Positions 9,401-17,452 of a stretch of 32,342 bases of DNA are shown piece after piece. Under the pieces are notes generated by a model that was not told where the DNA came from, did no database searches, and saw nothing but the letters and a program-made list of their open reading frames with translations. The stretch's first letter is position 1. Every line of letters begins with the position of its first letter. The stretch spans positions 116,578 to 148,919 of the forward strand of contig CAMPET010000172.1 of assembly GCA_946803715.1 (NCBI GenBank), in the 5' to 3' direction. This stretch comes from Beroe ovata. Its lineage: Eukaryota > Ctenophora > Nuda > Beroida > Beroidae. The translations under genes and the position numbers were made by a program.

Positions 9401-12328
9401 GACAAATAACAACCACCATCAGACACCGATTACAATACAAGAAGGGCGTGGTCGAGGACAAAAAGACGAGAAAGAGGACAACAGTGACGACGCACATCAC
9501 TATGAGGACGTGTATTCGCTCGCCAAACAGAAAGACGGAGGGAAGGATACCGAGTTGCAATACGATACCGTAACGTCAAGAACATCTGGGGAAGACGAGC
9601 GAGGGTATCAGATGTTGGGTAGAGTGAAGACATCTCAGCGAGGGGAGAGTGATGAGAGGGAGGGAAGTGAGAATAGGGATTGTGAAGTTACTGGTGAACC
9701 GTTGTATGAAGATCTTGCAGATATTCGAGGTGTCGGAGGAGAGGCCATGTACAAGAGCACAGTAACATTTGAAACTGACCAGCGAGCTTTGCAGCGAGTT
9801 AAAGCGAGGAATGTGCTGAGCGCACCTTGTGTACCGTCGTTGGAGCTGTACAGCGGAAATGTTGAAATTCCGTCATCAATTCTGGGCAGAGCACCATCCC
9901 CGAGGCATGCTAACAAGCGATATAGTTCGGGTCTTGATCTGGCATGGCATCCTGCGCTGAGATCCATTTCTTCCAGTCCAGTAGCAGCACCATCCCACAG
10001 ATACAGTACAAACTTGGAGTTATCTCCCTCTAGCCTCCCGGACTTGCCATCTCCACCACCAGGCAGAGAAGATGAAGAAGGATCAGCTTACGAAACCCCT
10101 GATGAGATGGCTGTTAACAGTAGCCACACTCCTTGCGTGCAGACACAGTGGAGCCGTGATGTTTCGCCATTTGTTAAATCTGGTGGGAGTCCCTCTTTCG
10201 TACACAAAAAAGGGTATAGCACTGGGCTACAACTCCACAGTCATCCTGCGCTCATAGGACTATGTCCCACCTCAGTATCTTCACCCAGACAGAGTGTACA
10301 CTCGAAAACTTCTCTTGGTCGATGCTCAGTAGAGGTACTCAATGAGGAAGATGGAGATGAAGACCCCTATGAAATCCCTGATGAGGTTAGAGATGCTACA
10401 GTAGTAGGAAAAGACACGGAAACATCAGGTGAAAGTTTATACGAGAATAACGTTTTTCACAATCACAGTTCATCACGTTTGGTTAGTCCGGCGGCGCATG
10501 CTATTCAGAATCAATCCCGTCAGAAAATAGGTAATAATGAAGAGGACGAAGAAGATGAGTTGTATGATCAGGAGCATATCTACAACACCCCTGATTAGAG
10601 TGAGTGTGGAGAGGGCTTTTAGCCGGCAGAGTGTACTAACTTGTACTAGCATATCAGTTCCGTGGTCATCTACAAAAACAATGATTAAAGAAACAAAGGG
10701 GAATGATTTTATTCTTTACAAAGATGATGTGATAAGGAAAAAGGGGCACAAACCATCAACCCATACATGTCTGACAGATGGGTTTTCATCCTCTTTCCAT
10801 CCGAGATAGTCAAGGACATGGCACAACTTGGGTCCAGTCCATGTGGCATTGCTGATGGCAGCTCCACCCCAATCCATCCCACGGACTGATTTGTGCTGGA
10901 AAACGAACAAATTCACTTGTTGAGAAACTGTTAACTGATCATGATTTCGTTCTTTCAGAACGAGTAGTATAATGAGTTCAGGCAGTATTTGAACTCATAT
11001 TGATCTAACCTGTGCCATATCAGCCCTCCTGTTTCCGGCACATTGGATAGCAGCTGTAATAGTTGTCTGAGGGAACTTGGACTCCAGGTCAGAAAGAGTA
11101 AGAGTAACAGCCTCTCGAAATCCAATACCTTCTATCTGCATTTATTATTGAATGATAAATTTGTCCATTCAAGTACTCGTGTTTGTTTAATTATTACTGA
11201 CTATAATAATAGATGCAATCAATAATCAATGATCATGTTGTAATACCTGCAATTCATAATCTTCAGGATTGATGTTTGGCACTGGATGATGATTTCTAAC
11301 ATAGAACAATTCACTGAAATGAGACAAAGATCTTGTGGGCCTAAATATCAAACTTGAAGGAAATGAGTCACAGTTGAAGCATTTGAGTAATTGATTGACC
11401 GTTGATAATGGTTCATAACTTCAAAACAAACTAACTTAGGAGTTAAGAAGTTGTCGGCTAAAATATTAAGAGGAGGTTCAGCATTGAAGGGTTTGTGGTT
11501 ATTTATACTGAAAACAGGGTGTCGTTGAGGGTCTTCCGAATAAGGGTCATTGCTATCTTCCTCAAGTATGTCAGAAGTTGCTAGATTTCCTATCCGATAC
11601 TCCTCCAACAACTTGAATACCTGTGAGCAGCATGAAAATAACTGATATGACATTTCATTTCACTTTATGACTGAAAAATGACTGTAAACGGCAAAAGGAC
11701 TTTAAATTGGACACACATAGGGCTTTTTATGGACAGCATAGAGTGACCAGAATGGTTCAATGGGTCCACCAGCTCCAATCAGTAATTTCTCCCCACCAGG
11801 GTGTTCAGTTATAAAATCTGTCACATCATATACACCTGGGAAAAACACCAGTTTAAGGAAATTTGTGGAAAGATGTCACCTAATTTCCCACACAATAAAC
11901 AAGGTTCCCAAGACCTTCTTTGTAAGACACCCAAACTCTGGAAGATGGAAGATCTTGCTCTTGAGGTGTGCTGCCATCCCTAGCCATGACATCTCTGGCA
12001 GTGTAAATAGGGAGATTCTCAATATATTGTCCAGCATCAACCAAGTTATCATCTTTGAATATAAGTTAGCTTTGATGTTTGCTTTGTTAAAATAATTAAT
12101 AGATAATGACACTGATGAAACTTTTGTCCGACTTGACTCACCTTCACTGGTATTACTTATTGCACCCAACGCTGTAGCAAGTAAAACAATGTTCCTCTTT
12201 TGTCTGCTAAACTTCTTGTAGCCATAAGAGTGTTTCTCTCTATTACATATGACAATGTTTTTGTTTGAATCACTCCTCAAGTATGTTTGTGTAGCTCTGA
12301 GACCTCTAAAAACTCCAAATGAACGCAT
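6457..12328 (-). CDS. SUOX: Sulfite oxidase, mitochondrial (13 exons, complete)
   Basis: Thirteen exons splice in phase to 553 residues, close to the human 545: 12328-12142, 12052-11915, 11835-11717, 11620-11436, 11313-11247, 11135-11010, 10895-10754, 8158-8057, 7951-7808, 7530-7445, 7359-7270, 7062-6955, 6624-6457. The enzyme oxidises sulfite to sulfate in the mitochondrial intermembrane space using heme b5 and molybdopterin. An Arg/Ser-rich presequence and hydrophobic stretch (LLATALGA) open it. The cytochrome b5 domain has both heme histidines (EHPGG, His120; YAVH, His144). The Mo domain has [15 protein letters not shown] (Arg216) and the molybdenum-ligating Cys264 in QCAGNRR, plus TPYGASI and [20 protein letters not shown]. 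The dimerisation domain ends [14 protein letters not shown]. Exon 2 uses an unusual donor (gaag/GTCTTG). Intron 7 (2.6 kb) contains an antisense gene. Identity is very secure. Confidence 0.96.
6640..6954 (-). other. Last intron of sulfite oxidase with a GC-rich island
   Basis: Most of the intron is AT-rich, but about 6715-6800 is rich in CpG and GCGC (gcgtgcgcggcgcattcggg, gcgatggcgccgcgg). This resembles the GC-rich foldback DNA at 12.5-13.0 kb in composition only; no alignable copy was seen. Confidence 0.3.
7707..7780. repeat. Two adjacent near-perfect hairpins in a sulfite oxidase intron
   Basis: Hairpin A spans 7707-7749: a 19-bp stem (acagcgtgtaatatatgta and its complement with one mismatch) around a 5-base loop. 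Hairpin B spans 7758-7780: a perfect 10-bp stem (actgtctgta) around loop tgt. Both lie between exons 9 and 10, so they are transcribed on the minus strand within the pre-mRNA. They could be small foldback insertions or local palindromes. No miRNA claim is made, since the stems are short. Confidence 0.8.
8535..10598 (+). CDS. Receptor-like type I membrane protein, single exon, nested in SUOX intron 7
   Basis: One uninterrupted 687-codon frame lies antisense inside the intron between SUOX exons 7 and 8. Residues 1-19 form a signal peptide ([10 protein letters not shown] core). The ectodomain (about 20-245) has Cys at 42, 45, 97, 108, 149 and 155, then a Ser/Thr/Asn-rich stalk with several N-x-S/T sites. 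A membrane helix (about 246-266, [19 protein letters not shown]) is followed by basic stop-transfer residues. The roughly 420-residue tail carries tyrosine motifs: YEDV, LQYDTV (ITIM-like), YEDL, YETPDE, YEIPDE, YENN (Grb2 SH2 type), YNTPD at the very C-terminus. A short motif recurs ([39 protein letters not shown]). No known ectodomain family recognised. Signalling by tyrosine phosphorylation is inferred. ATTAAA at 10684 may end its transcript before SUOX exon 7. Confidence 0.85.
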   Translation: MVNVNVMILACFLLCCRGAKLNKRDLESRGGKIISFQEQLVCFACQVKSDNGVYNHEVYRTRMAEFLDEMRNFDYQGLSIEKIRNEHVLWMKKHLQCVMHVASFHGDCNVDFSTDFDNTIFENIGYDQLWEQYKNDVLEPDTTANMSSCDINQECENGKNVNSANDTSADTTSADSSTETAKPTNTSGKLTSSSNTTSASTSNSTTTPQQQKATPTSSKFTAKIRNNDAGSGPWTTTPDESSQNIALYIALPVLSVLVAIAALSFRAVKQRYSDFRRRLSASSETQRKATNNNHHQTPITIQEGRGRGQKDEKEDNSDDAHHYEDVYSLAKQKDGGKDTELQYDTVTSRTSGEDERGYQMLGRVKTSQRGESDEREGSENRDCEVTGEPLYEDLADIRGVGGEAMYKSTVTFETDQRALQRVKARNVLSAPCVPSLELYSGNVEIPSSILGRAPSPRHANKRYSSGLDLAWHPALRSISSSPVAAPSHRYSTNLELSPSSLPDLPSPPPGREDEEGSAYETPDEMAVNSSHTPCVQTQWSRDVSPFVKSGGSPSFVHKKGYSTGLQLHSHPALIGLCPTSVSSPRQSVHSKTSLGRCSVEVLNEEDGDEDPYEIPDEVRDATVVGKDTETSGESLYENNVFHNHSSSRLVSPAAHAIQNQSRQKIGNNEEDEEDELYDQEHIYNTPD
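10684..10689 (+). promoter_or_regulatory. Candidate poly(A) signal ATTAAA of the nested gene
   Basis: ATTAAA lies 86 bases past the stop codon of the nested gene and 64 bases before the edge of antisense SUOX exon 7, so the two mature mRNAs need not overlap. Confidence 0.4.
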
Positions 12329-12522
12329 TCCTAGAATTTGGTTGTGTTAGTTTTTTTTCAAGTCAAAGATTCATCTCTTGCTTCAGATGATTGAACATTG
12401 TAGACAGTGATATAAAGTCAATTGAAAGATTAGTCTCTCTATATTCAAGTTAGAGTAGCAACTATTTCATGTTCCGGGTTCCTATTTTATATTACCTGAA
12501 TAACAAAGTAATCCGAATGGCG

Positions 12523-13019
12523 AATACTCCGCGCGCGCTGCGCGTCGCTCCGTGGTTTCTACGACTTTTCACTTTCAGCTCACTGAGCTTGAGTAGAATG
12601 TAGAACAGGGCCAGGGGCGCGCAGCGTGTGCACACGCATGATCCTGTTCCCTGCTTGTCTCTAATTCACCGATGCACAAAGCAGGTGCAAGAAAGCTTCA
12701 GCTTCCTCTCGACATGCCGCTTTTGTATGAGCCACCATGGTGCTGCACGACCAAATTATAAAATTCGAAATTTGTTGTCTGTTGTAGGATTTTACCCTAC
12801 CGTCGGTGCGCGCGATTTTCAATCCGCCCCTTGCCAGGGATAAAATCCCGCCAGCAAGGGTAGGGTGAAATCCTACAATGTTGCCTGGCGCTCGGCGTGG
12901 CTTTATCGTGCACTGTGCACACGTTGCGCGCCCCTGTTCTACTCAGTGAACTGAAAAGTCGTAGACCCCGTTAAATACAGATGACAAACCACGGAGACGC
13001 GCAGCGCGCGCGGAGTATT
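12523..13019. mobile_element. About 0.5-kb GC-rich foldback element (MITE-like)
   Basis: Long imperfect terminal inverted repeats: the left begins aatactccgcgcgcgctgcg and the right is its reverse complement ending at 13019. The arms continue inward with matching blocks (CGTGGTTT, CTACGACTTTTCA, CTACTC/GAGTAG, GAACAGGG, GGCGCGCA, CGTGTGCAC). A second inner inverted pair is present (tgtaggattttaccctacc and its relative near 12865). There is no coding capacity and no clear target-site duplication. It sits 195 bp upstream of the SUOX start codon, so it may have brought or disturbed promoter sequence. Confidence 0.75.
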
Positions 13020-13814
13020 TGGGTCACGCAGCGCGGGAACATCGTGCACACGTTGCAGAATTGCGCGCTAGAGTACGTACGCCCTTTTTTCTTACTTTTA
13101 ATTTTCGAGGCTCAATTTTATTCTGGCCGAAACTGTTTCGGCCTTCGATGAAGGCGCGCGCAAGAAACAGTGGACAGATAACATCCGGCAAATCATCATG
13201 CTGGTACTATACTAAAAGTAAAAATAAAAAATGTTCGACTAAAAAATGGGATATTCAAAATCATACGATTAAATTACGATTTTAGTTTTACTTTTACTTC
13301 AGACAGTCTGACAAGTACAAAGTACAACATCTGACGACAATGCTAATAAATAATAACAGTAATACTAAATACTTGATAAAAATGGCACCCTTTTCAGTTA
13401 ACGAAAGTGGAAAGGAAATGTTTTCAAGTATGATTTATTTGTACTACTACTTGTACTTGTAGTTGTACTCGGATAATCCTATTTCCTAAATCTAACCTCC
13501 TATTGTCCTAACACTAACGGTAGCGTCGAGTCAAATCCAGGGAACACCGGCGCGACACTGGTTCGACTGCGACACTTTGTAGCTGTAGTGTCAAACTCAG
13601 AGTTTCAGTATCTCAACAGTGTCATAATGTGATTGTGTGGCGGAATTCTCAACATGTCATAACATTTACATTTGAAGCGGTGTTGCACCTGCGTCGCATC
13701 AGTGCTACACCGGTACCTATGACATCAATGTGACATCAGTGACACAAGCATCGTCGGGATTCGAGTCACTGACCGTGCTAACAGTAACTGAAGGTCTCGA
13801 ATAGCCCCTCCATT
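13020..13814. other. Intergenic DNA between SUOX/MITE and the inositol oxygenase 3' end
   Basis: The first 160 bp continue GC-rich and repeat fragments seen in the MITE (cgtgcacacgttgc). A perfect 9-bp stem palindrome with one-base loop (ggccgaaactgtttcggcc) lies at 13125-13143. The rest is ordinary unique-looking DNA with no supported gene; it must include the inositol oxygenase 3' UTR. Confidence 0.5.
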
Positions 13815-15873
13815 TTACCAGGAAAGTTTACCAGGGCAGTATTTCGCAATCAGGTCCTCGTAGAACGGCTTGATCTCCTCAATTACCGGTATCTTTTCCC
13901 CCTTCGAGTAGAGATCAAACGAACTGAAAGTGTGGGACTGCTCGTAGGCAAGATAGGCAAGGATGATCGTGATTGGATATCATATTACCATCATGGTATT
14001 GTTATCATGGTTATGTTGACCATCGTGATTATAGCACATGCTTCTATAGTAGGAAATAGGAATCCCACTGAACAGTCCCTACCCTACAGAACTCAATAGT
14101 ACAACAGTTAACCGGCTGACATTGACTTTAGACGATTGACACAGACTATAGACGACTGACACGGACTAAAGACAAGAACAGAATGTCGAGTACCTGAATT
14201 TCTGTACCCAGGGTAACATAGTATTGTCCTTTTCGCTGAGCAGGTTTTTGTAGTCTCCATGGTGATGCCAAGGATAGAGCGAGTGGAACCGTATCATGTA
14301 CAAACCCTGAGCGATGTATGTGTGTGTACCATGTGTAGAGCATATCATAAATCATAAGTTGGGTATTCCGTATTGTTACCGTGTGTGGGCCATCGGAAAG
14401 TTGAAGAGGGTGAAAATGGAGGGGGGCAATTGAAGTGGAAACCCCAAGTTGGAAATGGAATTGGGTACTACGTTTTGTGATTGACAATTTAGGGGGCTAG
14501 GGGAAACTGAAAGGTCATCTCGCAACTCATCAACTGCATACCTCGTCAGGAATTTTAGCATTGTTCCTGGTGAGAACTTGGTACATGTACTCGTCATGGC
14601 CCCATGACGTCACCACATTCTCCAGACCACAGTGGGCCTCGTAAATCCCATATTCCGTGTTGTAACGGGGATCAGTGGAATCGGGATTCTCCGCAAAGCT
14701 GGGGAGTGGGAGTTTGAGATGGGGGAGTGGGAGTCGGGGGAGTGGAAGTCGGGGGAGTTGGAGATGGGGGAGTGGAAGTCGGGGGAGTAGGGGAGGGATG
14801 CCGAGTGGAGGTATGAGGGGTCAGGGGAGTGGGAGCAGTAGGAGATAATGAATTGACGGTTATAGAGGGATCGAGAGAAAAAATCAAAAACTTCGCAATT
14901 ACGGCTTGAATTGAAGAATTAAACAAAACATGCAGCGTGTGATCATGAGATGATAAGATAAGGAACTCACCTCTCATCGCCGAATACAACCGAGGGACTT
15001 GGCTTACATCCTGTTACAAAGATATCACCCACAACTGCCCACTGTGGCTCACCCTTCACAGCTAAAACCTTGCCCAGGTCGTGGATCAGTCCGACAAGGG
15101 AGAACCAGGGGTGTTCGGGATACGCTTCCCTGATCCGCTCGGCAGTCTGCGGAAAGAAAGGGAGGGTCGTAGAGAGGGGGTGAGGGGGGAGTGAGTGGGG
15201 AGTTGTAGAGAGTGGTGAGGGGGAGTGAATTGAGTCGTAGAGGGGGTGAGGGGGTGCGAGTGTCTAGAGGGTGAGGGGGAGTGAGTGGGGAGTCGTAAAG
15301 AGGTGAGTGAGTAGAGTCGTAGATAGTAGTGAGCAGCGGTACCTGATACATGTGTACATCATTAGTCAATGAGGTATCGGGATCACTTTGGTCCACAAGT
15401 TCAGCGACCAGGTCCATCATCTCCATCACTGTGTACTCACCGATTATACCCGGCTTGTACTTTGCCCGCTGGGGCGAGTGAGTGGGGGTGAAATTTGTGC
15501 CAGGAGCGAGTTTGCTCGAGTTAAAGCTAAGTTATTTGACAATATAATATATGGTGGATGAACTTGAACCCGGACAACCGGGTGGTGAGAGCTCTCTCAT
15601 CTCTTAGTAAGAGGAAGTATCTACAATTGAGATATGATAAATGTCACTGATTTTCCGGAGAGATCCCAAACAAACCTGACTGACAGCAAACTCATGGGTT
15701 TGGTTCTTGTGCATCTCGTAGTACGTGTTCTTAACTCGCAACATTTCTCCCTCCAAATTATCATAATTCCGAAAGTTCTTGATGTCCTTATCAAGTTCAA
15801 ACTCAGGGGGTTTCGGTCTGTAGATTTCGGATGGGTCTTCTAACCCCAGTTCCAACTGAAAGATAATATGCAT
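13815..15873 (-). CDS. MIOX: Myo-inositol oxygenase (6 exons)
   Basis: Exons 15873 or 15855-15676, 15468-15343, 15146-14971, 14698-14542, 14306-14194 and 13923-13815 join in phase to about 286-292 residues; human MIOX has 285. The enzyme cleaves myo-inositol to D-glucuronate with a non-heme di-iron centre, in the cytosol. All iron ligands are visible: His in NDVHMYQ, His-Asp in [11 protein letters not shown], His in [11 protein letters not shown], His in [12 protein letters not shown], Asp in SFDLYSKG. The C-terminus KYCPGKLSW matches the family. The start is uncertain: an in-frame ATG at 15873 gives [10 protein letters not shown], but the sequence before [14 protein letters not shown] (ttatctttcag) also looks like an acceptor, so a tiny upstream first exon is possible. 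Its introns carry purine-rich minisatellites. Confidence 0.94.
14699..14835 (+). repeat. GGGGGAGTGGGAGT minisatellite in a MIOX intron
   Basis: Degenerate tandem units of roughly 18-20 bp (gggggagtggaagtcg, gagatgggggagtgg) start immediately at the acceptor of MIOX exon 4. Read on the gene strand, the repeat supplies the C-rich polypyrimidine tract and the CAG. Confidence 0.8.
15155..15342 (+). repeat. Second purine-rich minisatellite filling MIOX intron 2
   Basis: Irregular units such as gggggtgagggggagtgagt and gagtcgtagag fill nearly the entire intron between exons 2 and 3. A related short stretch (gagtgagtgggggtg) lies at 15475-15490, beside the acceptor of exon 2. Confidence 0.75.
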
Positions 15874-17300
15874 TATGCGTGCCGAGTGGATGATCGTTAT
15901 CTGATTGTCGGCTAGGCCCGCGCAGCGCACCGCCTATGTCATGACATCATAGTACTACCTTTGGTATGTGGTAGACTTGAAATGGGCACGGAACTTGAAA
16001 AAATGCGCAATTTTGGCTCAACATGTTCCGATCCGTGTAATTGTAAATTTCTATTCGTGAGCTGATGACGTGGAGCCTTTTCAACTATCTTTGCTTTGTA
16101 CAAAACTCAGAATTTGAACCGTGACTATGATAATATTGCACTACAATGGCAACAGCATCATGTGGGCTTGTTCACAATGTTCTCAATGTCAAAACACTTG
16201 GCACCTCGACAGTCACGTATAAAGGTGTGACAGTATATAGAGCATATACAGGATCTGGCCGGTTGCCACAAACACAAGCTCCACGAACGGGTATACTGTC
16301 GCGGCACCTGCAGTGCTTTAATTACCTCGCTTACACAGGCCCAAGTGGCGCACTATAATACTTGGCGTGCAATTGGAGCGAAAACGGCGTGTGTTGGGCG
16401 TTGGCCAAATACTGGCGCAAGATTGCGTGGTGGAGGCATGACTATAGGTCGGGGGACTCTAGGTCGGGAGATCTCGACAGGGTGGACTGTAGGTCGGACG
16501 TCGGTGGCAGCAAACCAGGACTCTCATGAAGTAACATGCATGTTGGAATACGCTGAGGAGGCATGCCGGACTCTGATACTGGCGTGACACTGGTATAATA
16601 AACAGATCGCTCAATTTGCCATTCAAATCTCAAATCTTTCTGTTAATTGTGGTCCACTAAATTTTTACACACGTTACATCGTTAATGCCCTGATGGTTCT
16701 GTAATGGTTCTATAATGAAACTCATCTCATATGTATCCCCTTTTCTAGAAGATACCCCAGGCATGAAATATGGGATCAGGGGGTCTTTCAAGAAAGACTC
16801 AGAAAGGAATTAGGAATTCCTTGGCTTCCTTATATAAGTGGAAGATAGGAGAGCTCAAAAGATTTGAAAACGCCATTTAGCAATTCCTAATTCCTTCCTC
16901 ATTAAAGTGTTTCGTGGAGGAGACCAGCACTCCACTAAGTCTATCACTGAACATAGCATTGTTGATGGGGTTGTGACTTGAGATACGGGGCGACCTAAGA
17001 CCTTTGTTTCATTACTTCAATTATTGATAAATAGGCTTTGTCTCAAGATGCTTCACAATGATGACAGTTCCCTTTGATCTGGTAAATTGTTAGGATAGTG
17101 AAGCTTGAGTGAGCACATTTTTACCCTCAATATCGCATCAGTTCTTCACACCCTTCAATGTGAAAAGTTCAACCATAAAGTGACACCTTAAGAGCTGTGA
17201 AAATTGCCATCTGAAATGTCACTCGAGACACCTGTGATTTAGTTTGACACCTGCGTTCAAACAGACTAACACCTTCTTCCCTTGTTCTATGGACTGAGAC
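15874..17300. other. Divergent intergenic region between MIOX and the secreted-protein gene
   Basis: About 1.4 kb upstream of both divergent genes. It holds a CpG-rich patch near 15917-15932, short frames at 16146-16587 without family resemblance, and inverted repeats at 16804-16896. No gene supported. Confidence 0.5.
16804..16896. repeat. 15-bp perfect inverted repeat pair
   Basis: aaggaattaggaatt at 16804-16818 is matched by its exact reverse complement at 16882-16896. Just upstream is another palindrome (gtctttcaagaaagac, about 16784-16799). It may be a remnant of a small foldback element or a protein-binding palindrome. Confidence 0.7.
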
Positions 17301-17308
17301 TATATAAA
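17301..17308 (+). promoter_or_regulatory. TATA box of the secreted-protein gene
   Basis: tatataaa lies 145 bp before the ATG at 17453, placing transcription start near 17330 and a short 5' UTR. Spacing and a perfect match make this the clearest core promoter in the window. Confidence 0.65.
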
Positions 17309-17452
17309 CTCACTCCCGATCCACTGTCCATCCAGTACGATTCTCTTTTGAGCCCATCACAGAGTCTTTATTCCAACTAAATCCATCATTTGAATCTAAT
17401 TATCATAACAGCTCAGTGTGGAATATAAATTTTTCAAACTTCAAGATTCAGG

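Noticed and set aside
8990-9967. Minus-strand frames up to 140 codons under the nested receptor gene
   Set aside because: They are shadows of the Ser/Thr-rich and acidic coding sequence and lack any independent signal.
16146-16633. Overlapping frames of 63-80 codons on both strands
   Set aside because: No family resemblance, no splice partners, no conserved motifs; they lie in a divergent promoter region.
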